Shown: one piece after another, positions 8,445 to 17,725 of the stretch
Layout of the letters: each line of letters starts with the position of its first letter
Numbering within the stretch: position 1 is the first letter of the stretch
DNA from: an uncultured Lachnospiraceae bacterium
GTDB taxonomy: Bacteria; Bacillota; Clostridia; Lachnospirales; Lachnospiraceae
Direction: 5' to 3'
Assembly (NCBI GenBank): GCA_947589315.1
Contig: CANPZE010000005.1
Coordinates: forward strand, 21,211-85,210
Length of the DNA: 64,000 bases
Program-made: the position numbers and the translations under genes
The notes under the pieces: model-generated
Seen by the model: the letters and a program-made list of their open reading frames with translations, nothing else
What the model was told of the DNA's origin: nothing
The model's database searches: none

Positions 8445-9621
8445 GTAAATCAATCCCCCTATATCTGGCAATGGCTGCCACATCTTTGTCTCCTCTGCCT
8501 GACAGACAGCAGATAATAATCTGATCCTTCCGCATCGTTGGCGCCAGCTTCATCAGATGGGCAACTGCATGGGAACTTTCAATGGCTGCAATGATCCCTT
8601 CCTCCCGGGCAATATACTCAAAGGCGTTCACTGCTTCCTCGTCTGTCACCGGCACATACTCCGCCCTGCCGATATCCTTCAGATAGGCATGCTCCGGCCC
8701 CACACCCGGATAATCCAGACCGGCAGAGATAGAATATACCGGAGCGATCTGTCCATATTCATCCTGGCAGAAATAGGACTTCATTCCGTGGAACACGCCC
8801 TCGGTCCCTACCGCCATTGTTGCCGCTGTCTTATCCGTATCTACACCGTGTCCGGCCGCCTCGCAGCCGATCAGCTGTACCTGCTCATCGCCGATAAATT
8901 CATAAAACATTCCCATGGAGTTGCTTCCGCCGCCCACACAGGCCATAACTACATCCGGTAATTTCCCCTCTTTTTCCAGGATCTGCGCCCTGGCCTCACG
9001 GCTGATCACACTCTGAAAATCTCTTACAATGGTAGGGAACGGATGAGGCCCCATCACAGAGCCCAGCACATACAGGGTATCATCTACCCGGCTGGTCCAT
9101 TCCCGCATACATTCATTGACTGCATCCTTCAATGTCATAGTCCCGCTCTCTACCGGATGTACCTTTGCGCCCAGAAGCTCCATGCGGTATACATTCAGGG
9201 CCTGGCGGACCGTGTCTTCTTTCCCCATGAAGATCTCGCATTCCAAGCCCAGCAATGCTGCCGCCGTAGCAGTGGCCACGCCGTGCTGTCCTGCCCCGGT
9301 CTCGGCAATGATCCTGGTCTTTCCCATCTTCTTGGCCAACAGGGCCTGCCCCAGCACATTGTTGATCTTATGGGAACCGGTATGGTTCAGATCCTCTCTC
9401 TTAAAATAGATCTTGGCGCCTCCCAGATCCTTTGTCATCTTCTCTGCATAGTACAGCAGAGAGGGACGTCCGGCATAGTCCCGCAGAAGCTCTGCCAGCT
9501 CCTCCTGAAATTCTTTGTTGTTCTTGTAGTATTCATAGGACTCCTCCAGCTTGTGAATCTCATTCATCAAGGTCTCGGGGATATACTGCCCTCCATGAAT
9601 CCCAAATCTTCCATTACTCAT
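8437..9621 (-). CDS. trpB: Tryptophan synthase beta chain
   Basis: A 394-residue PLP enzyme condensing indole with L-serine to tryptophan. The PLP lysine motif HTGSHKINN lies near residue 85 and the phosphate-binding glycine loop (GGGSNSMG) near 230. Length is that of the standard TrpB1 type. It starts 15 bases after the trpC stop and overlaps trpA. In most Firmicutes trp operons trpF sits between trpC and trpB; here no space exists for it. Confidence 0.97.
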   Translation of the reverse strand: MSNGRFGIHGGQYIPETLMNEIHKLEESYEYYKNNKEFQEELAELLRDYAGRPSLLYYAEKMTKDLGGAKIYFKREDLNHTGSHKINNVLGQALLAKKMGKTRIIAETGAGQHGVATATAAALLGLECEIFMGKEDTVRQALNVYRMELLGAKVHPVESGTMTLKDAVNECMREWTSRVDDTLYVLGSVMGPHPFPTIVRDFQSVISREARAQILEKEGKLPDVVMACVGGGSNSMGMFYEFIGDEQVQLIGCEAAGHGVDTDKTAATMAVGTEGVFHGMKSYFCQDEYGQIAPVYSISAGLDYPGVGPEHAYLKDIGRAEYVPVTDEEAVNAFEYIAREEGIIAAIESSHAVAHLMKLAPTMRKDQIIICCLSGRGDKDVAAIARYRGIDLHE

Positions 9622-9636
9622 AGCTACCTCGTTTCT

Positions 9637-10431
9637 TTATAATCTGTTATTTCCTGTTTTCAACTCCTGCAGGGCCTTCACCCGGTCCGGCGCAGTCATC
9701 AGAGTCTCCCCGATCAGTACGCCATTGACCTGATGTTCCTCCAGACGGAAGATATCCTCCCGGCTGCGGATGCCGCTCTCAGATACAAAGAGGACAGAGG
9801 AAGGCACCTGGCTCCGATAGCGCAGGCTGTTATTAATATCCACAGTAAAGGTATGCAGATCCCGGTTATTGACACCGATCAGCCGGGCCCCGGCCGCCAG
9901 CGCCCGGGCAACCTCTTCCTGATCGTGCGCTTCTACCAGAGCGCTGAGCCCCAGCCGGTCCGCCAGCGCAAAATAGTCTCTCAATTCCTGGTCCGACAGG
10001 ATCGCGCAGATCAGCAGCACAGCATCGGCTCCCAATACTTTTGCCTCATAGATCATATATTCATCTACTACAAAATCTTTCCGCAGGACCGGTAATGAAA
10101 TCTTTGCCTTAATCTCCTGCAGATATGCATCGCTGCCCTGGAAATAATAGGGTTCGGTCAGCACGGATACGGCGCCGGCCCCTCCCTTCTCATAATCCCG
10201 GGCAATCTCCAGATAAGGAAATTCCCGGGCGATCACCCCTTTGGAGGGGGACGCTTTCTTTACCTCGCAGATAAAAGAGATCTGGTCGCCGCCCAGCGCT
10301 TTCTCAAAAGGATATCCGGTGTCTGCCTCCATGGCGAGGGCTTGTTTTTTTAATTGTTCCAAAGGTTTTTCTTTCTTACATTTGGCTACCCGTTCCCGGG
10401 TTTTTGCTGCAATCTCATCTAATATTGTCAT
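9637..10431 (-). CDS. trpC: Indole-3-glycerol phosphate synthase
   Basis: A 264-residue monofunctional IGPS (TIM barrel). Visible motifs are ICEVKKASPSKG (catalytic Lys and phosphate binding), LRKDFVVDEYMIYEA, LVEAHD, GVNNRDLHTF and VSESGI near the end. It converts carboxyphenylaminodeoxyribulose phosphate to indole glycerol phosphate. It is not fused to TrpF. The gap to trpD is 38 bases and to trpB 15 bases. Confidence 0.97.
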   Translation of the reverse strand: MTILDEIAAKTRERVAKCKKEKPLEQLKKQALAMEADTGYPFEKALGGDQISFICEVKKASPSKGVIAREFPYLEIARDYEKGGAGAVSVLTEPYYFQGSDAYLQEIKAKISLPVLRKDFVVDEYMIYEAKVLGADAVLLICAILSDQELRDYFALADRLGLSALVEAHDQEEVARALAAGARLIGVNNRDLHTFTVDINNSLRYRSQVPSSVLFVSESGIRSREDIFRLEEHQVNGVLIGETLMTAPDRVKALQELKTGNNRL

Positions 10432-10469
10432 AGTACCCCTCCTGCTCCTCTGACAGCGCCAAATATTCT

Positions 10470-11474
10470 TTACGCATTGCTTTTTGCAATAAAGGCTTCC
10501 AGCTGCTTCATTGCCTTGCCGCTGGCGATGATTTCCCTGGACTGGGCGATGCCTTCCTCAATGGAGATCTCTTTGGCAATATGAAGGGCTGCGCCGGCAT
10601 TCAGAAGCACAGCATCCATCTTGGCGCCTTCCTGGCCGGACAAAATCTCTCTGGCGATCTTTGCATTTTCCTCAGGCGCGCCTCCCACCAGTTCCTCTTT
10701 CTGGCATCTCTGAAGCCCAAACTGCTCCGGCGTGATCTCATAGGAACGGAACTGGTCTCCTTGGAATTCGCAGACGGTTGTGGGGGCGCTAAGGGAAATT
10801 TCATCCATTTTATCTTGCCCGTACACTACCATTCCCCTCTTTACCCCAAGATTATGAAGAACGCGGGCCAGCGGCTCTACCAATGCCGGATCATATACTC
10901 CCAGCAGCTGCAGGCTGGCTGCAGCCGGATTAGCCAGAGGGCCTAAGATATTGAACAGGGTACGGATCCCGATCTCTTTGCGCACAGCCCCCACAAACCG
11001 CATGGCTGTATGGTACTTCTGGGCAAAGAGGAAGCAGATATGGATATCCTGAAGAATCTGCAGGCTCTTGTCTGCCTCCAGATCAATCTTCACTCCCAGC
11101 GCCTCCAGGCAATCTGCTGTACCGCATTTGCTGGAAGCCGCCCGATTGCCATGTTTGGCCACATATACGCCCCCGGCAGACGCCACCAGAGATGCCATAG
11201 TGGAAATATTAAAGGTATTGGAGCCATCCCCTCCGGTCCCTACAATCTCCAGTACATCCTGCTCATGCTCAAAATGCTCCCCATGCTTTCTCATGATCTT
11301 GGCCGCCGCAGTAATCTCATCGATCGTCTCTCCTTTCATAGCCATTGCCGTAAGGAATGCCGCCTTCTGGGCATCTGTCGCCTGGCCGGTCATAATCTCA
11401 TCCATTACCTGCTCCATTACTTCTGTAGACAAATCTTCTTTTTTCGCTAATGTTCCAATTGCTTCTTTGATCAT
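10470..11474 (-). CDS. trpD: Anthranilate phosphoribosyltransferase
   Basis: A 334-residue enzyme joining anthranilate to PRPP. It has the family glycine loop [14 protein letters not shown] near residue 78 and the [15 protein letters not shown] motif near 105. The ATG at 11474 is preferred to the in-frame ATG at 11489 because the latter overlaps the GGAGG ribosome site, which is correctly placed 8 bases before 11474. It is separate from TrpG, unlike the TrpGD fusion of enterobacteria. Confidence 0.95.
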   Translation of the reverse strand: MIKEAIGTLAKKEDLSTEVMEQVMDEIMTGQATDAQKAAFLTAMAMKGETIDEITAAAKIMRKHGEHFEHEQDVLEIVGTGGDGSNTFNISTMASLVASAGGVYVAKHGNRAASSKCGTADCLEALGVKIDLEADKSLQILQDIHICFLFAQKYHTAMRFVGAVRKEIGIRTLFNILGPLANPAAASLQLLGVYDPALVEPLARVLHNLGVKRGMVVYGQDKMDEISLSAPTTVCEFQGDQFRSYEITPEQFGLQRCQKEELVGGAPEENAKIAREILSGQEGAKMDAVLLNAGAALHIAKEISIEEGIAQSREIIASGKAMKQLEAFIAKSNA

Positions 11475-11489
11475 TGTAAAATCCTCCAT

Positions 11490-12059
11490 TCATTTTTGAT
11501 TTAAAAAATTTTTTAATATATTTTTTCCTTCCGGCGTCATGATAGACTCTGGGTGGAATTGCAGCCCATAGACCAGATATTTTCTGTGTTCCACGGCCAT
11601 CACTTCTCCGTCTTCTGTCACCCCGGTCACTTTTAAGACATCCGGGATCGTATCCCTCTTGGCTATCAGGGAATGATACCTGGCTGCCTGTGCTTTCTGC
11701 GGGATTCCCCGGAACAGAGGACAGTCCTGGTCCAGCTGCACGACAGACATCTTTCCGTGCATCAGCTCTCTGGCGTAAGAGATCACAGCGCCGTAGGCTT
11801 CGCAGATGGCCTGATGTCCCAGGCAGACGCCCAATATCGGTACTTTCCCCTGCAGCTCTTTCACTACCTGCTCACAGACTCCAGCCTGATCCGGCCTCCC
11901 CGGTCCCGGGGAGAGAATAATGTGGGTGGGTTCCATTGCCTGGATCTCTTCCACTGTATATCCGTCATTTCGGATCACCCTGATATCCGGCTCCAGTTCT
12001 CCTATTAACTGATATAGATTATAGGAAAAGCTGTCATAGTTATCAATCAATACAATCAT
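11490..12059 (-). CDS. trpG: Anthranilate synthase glutamine amidotransferase subunit
   Basis: A 189-residue class I glutaminase supplying ammonia to TrpE. The nucleophile Cys is in GVCLGHQAI, the oxyanion region is LSPGPGRP, and the His-Glu pair is in QFHPESI. Its start overlaps the trpE stop in ATGA, so the two subunits should be translated together. In some Firmicutes this subunit also serves PabB; nothing here shows a pab gene nearby. Confidence 0.95.
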   Translation of the reverse strand: MIVLIDNYDSFSYNLYQLIGELEPDIRVIRNDGYTVEEIQAMEPTHIILSPGPGRPDQAGVCEQVVKELQGKVPILGVCLGHQAICEAYGAVISYARELMHGKMSVVQLDQDCPLFRGIPQKAQAARYHSLIAKRDTIPDVLKVTGVTEDGEVMAVEHRKYLVYGLQFHPESIMTPEGKNILKNFLNQK

Positions 12060-13510
12060 ATATTTTCCCCCTCGTCTACTGCATTCATTACAGCCTTTGC
12101 TTTGTTAATGCACTCCCGGTATTCTTTTTCCGGCACGCTGTCTGCCACAATTCCGGCGCCGGAACGGACGAACACCTTTCCGTTTTTCTTAAATGCCAGG
12201 CGGATCGCAATACAGGTATCCAGATTCCCGGTAAAGTCCACATACCCAATGGCTCCCCCGTAGATTCCCCGTTTGTTGTTCTCCAATTCGTTGATAATCT
12301 CCATAGCCCGGATCTTGGGCGCCCCGGAAAGGGTCCCTGCAGGCAGTACGGCATCTACGGCATCCAGGCTGCATCTGTCTTCCCGGATCTGTCCTGCCAC
12401 GGTAGAACCGATATGCATTACGTGGGAATACCGTTCGATTGACATGTATTTTTCGACCTGGACGGTGCCAAACTTACTGATCTTACCCAGGTCATTCCTC
12501 CCCAGATCTACCAGCATATTGTGCTCGGCCCGTTCTTTTTCATCGGCCAGGAGCTCTTGTTCTAACGCTTCGTCTTCCTGGGAGTTCTTTCCTCTCGGCC
12601 GGGTGCCTGCCAGGGGAAAGGTGTGCAGGATCCCCTGTTCCAGCTTGACTAAGGTCTCTGGAGAGGCTCCCGCCACCTCAATATCATCGCTGCTGAAGTA
12701 GAACATATACGGAGAGGGATTGATAGTGCGCAGATGACGGTAGACATTCAGCAGGCTTCCTTCATAATCGGCCTCCAGGCGGTTGGACAACACTACCTGA
12801 AAAATGTCTCCCTCATAAATGTAATGCTTTGCTTTCTCCACCATCTGGCAATACTCTTTCTCAGAAAAGAGCGCCCGGAAATCAGAAGTGATCCTGCCGG
12901 GTATGACCTCCTGGGGCGTCCCTTCCTGGATCAGCCGGAGGATCCTGTGGATTTCCTCTGTGCAACGGTGGTATTCTTCTTCCAGCTTATCCGTCTTTGC
13001 ATTGGCAATGACTATGATCTTCTGCTTCAGGTTGTCAAAGGCAATCACCTTATCAAAGAGCATAAGGTCTACATCCTTAAATCCTTCCTGATCCTCCGCA
13101 TCCAGATTCAGCTTGGGCTCACTGTATTTTACATAATCATAGGAAAAGTACCCTACCAATCCTCCGGTAAAGGTAGGAAGCCCTTCCACTCTGGGACTCC
13201 GATACTCCTCCAGAAGTTTTTTGATCTCATTTCCCGGATGATCGGTCTGATAAACCTGTTCTCTGCCGTTGCGTATCGTCATCTTCCCGTTCATGCAGGT
13301 GATCTCCAGCTTAGGGTCAAAGCCCAGAAAGGTATATCTTCCCCATCTTTCCTGGTTTTCGACACTTTCCAGCATATAGCAGTGGCTGCTTACCCCTTTT
13401 AATATCCGCAGCACTTCCATGGGAGTGCGGATGTCTGCCAGGATCTCTCCACTGATCGGTACCACCTGATATCCTTCTGCCAATTTTCTTGCCTCTTCCA
13501 ATGAAATCAT
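12056..13510 (-). CDS. trpE: Anthranilate synthase component I
   Basis: A 484-residue chorismate-binding enzyme making anthranilate with TrpG. The tryptophan-binding feedback motif appears as MLES (in SHCYMLESVENQERWGRYTF). The catalytic C-terminal domain shows AGASPETLV, LVDLGRNDLGKI and LPAGTLSGAPKIRAMEI. The ribosome site AGGAGG lies just before the ATG at 13510. It is the first gene of the trp operon, directly after the T-box leader, so both transcription (by uncharged tRNA-Trp) and activity (by tryptophan) appear controlled. Confidence 0.97.
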   Translation of the reverse strand: MISLEEARKLAEGYQVVPISGEILADIRTPMEVLRILKGVSSHCYMLESVENQERWGRYTFLGFDPKLEITCMNGKMTIRNGREQVYQTDHPGNEIKKLLEEYRSPRVEGLPTFTGGLVGYFSYDYVKYSEPKLNLDAEDQEGFKDVDLMLFDKVIAFDNLKQKIIVIANAKTDKLEEEYHRCTEEIHRILRLIQEGTPQEVIPGRITSDFRALFSEKEYCQMVEKAKHYIYEGDIFQVVLSNRLEADYEGSLLNVYRHLRTINPSPYMFYFSSDDIEVAGASPETLVKLEQGILHTFPLAGTRPRGKNSQEDEALEQELLADEKERAEHNMLVDLGRNDLGKISKFGTVQVEKYMSIERYSHVMHIGSTVAGQIREDRCSLDAVDAVLPAGTLSGAPKIRAMEIINELENNKRGIYGGAIGYVDFTGNLDTCIAIRLAFKKNGKVFVRSGAGIVADSVPEKEYRECINKAKAVMNAVDEGENI

Positions 13511-13529
13511 CTTGACCTCCTATCTCACC

Positions 13530-13579
13530 AAAAAAAATCCCTGACCATTGTCATTGCATGCCAATAACAACAGCCAAGG
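13530..13579 (-). terminator. Leader terminator controlled by the trp T-box
   Basis: An 18-bp stem with no unpaired position (G-U pairs allowed), arms 13539-13556 and 13562-13579, with a five-base loop and then eight T residues on minus. It lies between the T-box core and trpE, so it is the alternative structure to the antiterminator. Its position about 20 bases before the trpE start fits transcription attenuation. Confidence 0.93.
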
Positions 13580-13843
13580 ACGGTTACTCTGTACAAGTTC
13601 CGCGGTGCCACCTTGCTTCGTGGTTGCCCACGCTCTCAGCGAAATACTAACATATTTCCGGCAACTGACGTATGCCCTCACGTCATGGAATACTCAAGCC
13701 TAATGCGACCCTTTGACCATGCCCTCAGTGGTCCATTTAATGAACTGCATCTCTGCGGGTTCTCAGCATCCCCGCTCTCTGTAAGCGCATTTTTCATTTT
13801 TATCTCCACCTCAACGGTTTACAATATAATATAAGATCAATCT
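13530..13843 (-). ncRNA. T-box leader, tRNA-Trp specific
   Basis: The conserved T-box core AAGGTGGCACCGCGG is at about 13600-13614 on minus. Its UGGC bulge would pair with the GCCA end of a tRNA bearing discriminator G, as bacterial tRNA-Trp does. Stem I begins near the AGAGAGCGGGGATGCTGAGA segment, and the specifier loop AAATGGACC carries UGG at 13733-13735. Uncharged tRNA-Trp should stabilise the antiterminator and allow trp transcription. Codon, discriminator and downstream genes all agree. Confidence 0.95.
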
Positions 13844-13850
13844 GTGTAAC

Positions 13851-13878
13851 ATTATACACCTGAAATATAATTTGTCAA
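13851..13878 (-). promoter_or_regulatory. trp operon promoter
   Basis: Consensus -35 TTGACA (13873-13878 on minus) and consensus -10 TATAAT (13851-13856), spacer 16. Start is expected near 13844, right before the T-box stem I. Confidence 0.85.
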
Positions 13879-13921
13879 CCGGCAATCTGCTTCTTGATGA
13901 TGATCCGAATTTGAAAAAGGT

Positions 13922-14542
13922 TCAAAGATTCTTATGATATGTTATTCCTATTCCAAAGAAAATAATCCCGATAAATAAATAATATCCCGATGATTGTATG
14001 GAATTGATGTTTGCTTTCTCCAACAATTGGTAGATTCTGTCATAGGCATAAAGGTTGTATGCGAACACGGGAATAAATGCCGCAGTAACGGAATGGAACA
14101 TAAAAGCAAGCATATAGATTGTTCCCGCATAAAAGAACGACTGCGCAAACATTTGTCCGAATAATGCTATATCAACCATCAGCACATTCATTGCACACAG
14201 CATAAATGGGATTAAGGATAATATATACATCGCTAAAAAAATCAGTACATCTGTCAATTTTCCTTTTTCATAGATCCAGAGTACCTCTGACCCCTTTCCT
14301 TCCGTATATTCATGTAATATCAAAACAATCCACCAAATGCTCATAATCGGTATAAAAAGGAAACTTAACTGGACAAAATAATTTTCTAATTCATAATTAT
14401 CAACAAATTTAGAAAATGCATACAGGGTTCCGGGAAGAATAAAATAATTTACCAAAAAAGGAATATATCTAAGCCATTTCATTCCCCTCCACTGTATTAA
14501 TATGCGAGTCATTTTGTTTTTTAATGCTCCTTCAAAAGACAT
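13922..14542 (-). CDS. Small ABC-2-type membrane subunit
   Basis: A 206-residue very hydrophobic protein with about six predicted membrane segments and no catalytic motif that I recognise. It overlaps the end of the ABC ATPase gene by 22 bases and is therefore likely the second membrane component of the same transporter. Composition and context suggest an ABC-2 exporter subunit, but no family signature is decisive. The substrate is unknown. Confidence 0.6.
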   Translation of the reverse strand: MSFEGALKNKMTRILIQWRGMKWLRYIPFLVNYFILPGTLYAFSKFVDNYELENYFVQLSFLFIPIMSIWWIVLILHEYTEGKGSEVLWIYEKGKLTDVLIFLAMYILSLIPFMLCAMNVLMVDIALFGQMFAQSFFYAGTIYMLAFMFHSVTAAFIPVFAYNLYAYDRIYQLLEKANINSIQSSGYYLFIGIIFFGIGITYHKNL

Positions 14543-15360
14543 AGATAACCATCCTCCACATTTGATTTTGCAGCAGCTTCCACCGGATGCTTCATGATCA
14601 CCCGATATGTTTTCTCTCCATCCTGAAGATAGGATTTCTCAACAAATAATATATCCTCCTGAGTCAGATCCCCGGCTTTTAATTCTGTAATTCTTCCATC
14701 TGCATATTCAATCAGCTTCTCATTCGTTCCCATGAAAAGCTTCTTTCCTCTGTTCATAACCATGATATGGTCACAACATGCCTCCACATCCTCCACAATA
14801 TGTGTTGAGACAATAATAATCCGGTCTTTGGACATATTGGAAATAATATTCTTAAATCTTATACGCTCCTCCGGATCCAATCCTGCTGTAGGTTCATCTA
14901 ACAAAATCACCTTTGTATTGCCCAAAAAAGCCTGTGCAATGCCCAACCGCCGAACCATTCCTCCTGACAATTTACTAATCTTCGTTTTCTTTTGAGATAT
15001 CAGGTTGACCATATGCAATGCATCCTCTATCACCTGGTACTGATCTGCTTTGGGAATTTTTTTTAGATTACAAAAATAGGTCATCATTTCCCATACAGTA
15101 AGTTCAGGAAAAAGTCCAAACTTTTGAGGTAAATAGCCAATTTCTGTCTGGGGTGTTTTTTTTATCTTTTTTCCATTCATTTCTATTGTTCCCTGAAAAG
15201 AGTAAAGCCCCGTAATACAACGCATCATGGTCGTTTTACCTGCCCCATTGGGACCAAGAATGCCATATATCCCATTTTTAAAGATACAATTAATCCCTTC
15301 CAGAACCCTTTTTTGGCGGAATCGTTTGGACAAATTTTTAATTTCAATTTGATTTTCCAT
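14521..15360 (-). CDS. ABC transporter ATP-binding protein
   Basis: A 279-residue ATPase with Walker A GPNGAGKTT near residue 37, Q-loop YLPQKFG, signature LSGGMVRRLGIAQ near 130, Walker B VILLDEPTAGLD and switch His in VSTH. The C-terminal 60 residues follow the pattern of ABC-2 drug or lantibiotic exporter ATPases. It lies between two membrane genes (14 bases after the upstream one, overlapping the downstream one), forming a three-gene export system of unknown substrate. Confidence 0.92.
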   Translation of the reverse strand: MENQIEIKNLSKRFRQKRVLEGINCIFKNGIYGILGPNGAGKTTMMRCITGLYSFQGTIEMNGKKIKKTPQTEIGYLPQKFGLFPELTVWEMMTYFCNLKKIPKADQYQVIEDALHMVNLISQKKTKISKLSGGMVRRLGIAQAFLGNTKVILLDEPTAGLDPEERIRFKNIISNMSKDRIIIVSTHIVEDVEACCDHIMVMNRGKKLFMGTNEKLIEYADGRITELKAGDLTQEDILFVEKSYLQDGEKTYRVIMKHPVEAAAKSNVEDGYLCLLKEH

Positions 15361-15373
15361 TTTCAGCTTCCTC

Positions 15374-17134
15374 CTATTGAAACATATCCTCTGCCTGATC
15401 CATTAAATCTCGATCTTCCTCATCCGGTTCATCGTACAATTTTCCGTATTTGTAATATTGGATTGCCTGCTCCTTCGCCCCAAAAATCTGATTAAAAATA
15501 TGATTTTCCGAAAAACAGTAATTCTGCAAGTTGTTCTCCGGCGCTATGATAAAGGTTTTATTATACAGAGGATGCCCCAGCTCCTCCAAAGTTTCAAAAA
15601 AGTCTCTAAGCTCCTCCATATTATCCTTCCTTGTGGGATTATTGTCATGTTCCAATTGAGAGTAAATAACACGTACCTGATCAATTTCCTTTTCTAACAG
15701 ATAAGGACTGCCAACGATCGTCATTCCATCACTGGTACTTTTATACCTTATATAGCGATATTTCCCTTTCCTTGCTGCTTCCTTCTCAGACAAATTACTA
15801 TATACTTTTAAATCTCCTTTATAATATACCGTCACATCAAATTCTGCATTGTGGCCAGCAACCTCTCTGGAAAAACAAGTGTTATAATTATTATAGACAA
15901 AGGTGGTCCTTTTTCCTGCGATAGGATAATACTCAAAATTGGCAGGCAGCATGATTCCCTGGCCGGTAGAATAAAAATACTGACTTGCTCCTTTATATTC
16001 TATCGTTACCTCAGACAATTCTCCATTTGAAGGATACACTGTCAAATAATCACCTTTCTGTTGATAACGCAATTTCTCCCCCTTCTGATCCACCACATTC
16101 GTCACATGATAACAATGGTATAAAGTAAAACAATATTGGTCTAAGTTCCTGTCACTAATTTTCAGTAATGCCTTAGCATTCAAAATATCATCAACCCAAA
16201 AGTCTATATCATAAGCTGTTATATTAAAATCTTCCATATCCGTCTTGGTAGATACTATAGAATCTCCCGTATAAGCATTGTCATAATAAAATTGCTCCGC
16301 ATGCCAACGGTCAAAGCGATTAATAACCGGCAAGGAATATGATGCCCCTGTAGGCTGGAAAAAAAGAATCAGACAAACAATAGCAGCTATTCCCCATAAA
16401 ACTGCCGCTTTGTTCTTTGCCACTTGAAATAAAAGAAAGAGCATCAAAAAAATCCAGAAGAGGATACGAAACAAATGGACATGTTCCGCAGACATTAAAT
16501 AATAGGTGTCTGTAATCGCCCCAGGTTCCGCTGAGGTAAAAATGCAAAACAAAGTAGCAAAATTGCAGGCAGGAAGTCTTCCTTGAGAAATTCCCATCAG
16601 CAATTGCAAAAAGGGGCGGTCAAATAAATAAAATACTGCCAACAGAAGAGACATTCCTACTAATTTGTTTTGAATCCCTGATAATCCCCATCCAATAATA
16701 ATTCCCAGGAGAATGACCAGGCCCCAGAAAATAATGGCAACTTTAAGGCTATACCATATTAACGGTTTCATGGAATACCCCATTCCATAATAAAAACGAA
16801 TCTGATATGCAATGAATAGCAAGGTGATCATACTATCCAGGACAAACAGGATATAAAAATCATATCTCTGATATTTTATGGAAATCCTGTTAGTACATAG
16901 CGATTCATGAACCTCATTTTTGCAATAGGAGTGGAAGATTTCATAAGATATAAACAAAAAGCAAAAGAACACATAGGGTACAGCCAAAAGCAGCTTGCAT
17001 AACGCCCCTTGCAGATAACTCTCATATCCTCCCGAGTAAAAAAATAAATAATATATTGATAAGGCAAACATAAAAATAATCGGAATGATAATCGCTGGAT
17101 TCCGTATTATTTTCTTAATATGTAACACATACAT
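15374..17134 (-). CDS. Large ABC-associated membrane protein with extracytoplasmic beta-rich domain
   Basis: A 586-residue protein. Roughly the first 265 residues hold about seven membrane segments. The rest is soluble and probably extracytoplasmic, with stretches (AEFDVTVYYKGDLKVYSN, about residue 425-445) that resemble the N-terminal beta domain of M1 aminopeptidases. The M1 zinc motif HExxH is absent, so peptidase activity is not expected. The tail is acidic. It is the first gene of the ABC set and likely the main permease. Permeases fused to M1-like domains are known in other phyla; kinship here is inference. Confidence 0.6.
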   Translation of the reverse strand: MYVLHIKKIIRNPAIIIPIIFMFALSIYYLFFYSGGYESYLQGALCKLLLAVPYVFFCFLFISYEIFHSYCKNEVHESLCTNRISIKYQRYDFYILFVLDSMITLLFIAYQIRFYYGMGYSMKPLIWYSLKVAIIFWGLVILLGIIIGWGLSGIQNKLVGMSLLLAVFYLFDRPFLQLLMGISQGRLPACNFATLFCIFTSAEPGAITDTYYLMSAEHVHLFRILFWIFLMLFLLFQVAKNKAAVLWGIAAIVCLILFFQPTGASYSLPVINRFDRWHAEQFYYDNAYTGDSIVSTKTDMEDFNITAYDIDFWVDDILNAKALLKISDRNLDQYCFTLYHCYHVTNVVDQKGEKLRYQQKGDYLTVYPSNGELSEVTIEYKGASQYFYSTGQGIMLPANFEYYPIAGKRTTFVYNNYNTCFSREVAGHNAEFDVTVYYKGDLKVYSNLSEKEAARKGKYRYIRYKSTSDGMTIVGSPYLLEKEIDQVRVIYSQLEHDNNPTRKDNMEELRDFFETLEELGHPLYNKTFIIAPENNLQNYCFSENHIFNQIFGAKEQAIQYYKYGKLYDEPDEEDRDLMDQAEDMFQ

Positions 17135-17166
17135 TTATGAGCCGAACCTCCGTCTATCCTATATAG

Positions 17167-17196
17167 GGCGGTATATCATTCTAATAATATACCGCC
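17167..17196. repeat. 10-bp inverted repeat before the ABC set (possible operator)
   Basis: GGCGGTATAT (17167-17176) and ATATACCGCC (17187-17196) are a perfect inverted repeat with a 10-base gap, ending 32 bases before the start of the large membrane gene. No T-run follows on either strand, so a terminator is less likely than a protein-binding site for a repressor of the ABC genes. No regulator gene is adjacent. Confidence 0.5.
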
Positions 17197-17235
17197 TTAT
17201 AGCACCAATTCTCAATTATGCCAGATCCTATCCTC

Positions 17236-17676
17236 TTAATAGCATGCCTCACCAGAATGCTTCGTTATAGTTTCCGTCTTTCCTCCGTAAGACACCTCAT
17301 ATACTGCCTTCAAACGGAAACGCTTTCCGGACGCCACAGCCTTCTCTCTGTCCATGGAAAGGATAATACTATCCGTTACCGTCTTCTTATACGGATCAGT
17401 ATTCACTGCCTTCCAGCCGCCGTCCACATACTTCTGCAGCGTCAGCTTTGCCACGAGCTTTGTCACTCCTGGTATTCCTACCACCTCTCCATGCATCTTA
17501 GCCTTTCCATTATTGATACGAAGTGAGGTAGATGTGCTCATTGTATACAGGCTGCAAACAGAAATGCCCGGATCCTCCGCCGTCTCCGGCGCTGCCGCTG
17601 CCGCCAGCCTCTGACAGGGAGCCATCCCCACCATCACTGCCAAACCTACCACTGCCGCTTTTCTTGCAAATCTCAT
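17236..17676 (-). CDS. Small secreted protein of unknown function
   Basis: 146 residues starting at the ATG at 17676, which follows AAAGGAG; an upstream in-frame Met lacks a ribosome site. Residues 1-27 form a signal peptide (MRFARKAAVVGLAVMVGMAP... with an AAAAA cleavage region). The mature part, about 115 residues, is probably a beta-sandwich with several SLRIN, KLTLQKYVDGGWK and YEVSYGGKTET strands. It resembles small secreted proteins common in Clostridia with no known role. It is encoded right after a DUF4367-like membrane protein. Confidence 0.65.
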   Translation of the reverse strand: MRFARKAAVVGLAVMVGMAPCQRLAAAAAPETAEDPGISVCSLYTMSTSTSLRINNGKAKMHGEVVGIPGVTKLVAKLTLQKYVDGGWKAVNTDPYKKTVTDSIILSMDREKAVASGKRFRLKAVYEVSYGGKTETITKHSGEACY

Positions 17677-17725
17677 ATCGAACTCCTTTCGTAATACATC
17701 ATCTGTTCTTTTGTTCCTGCTTCCT

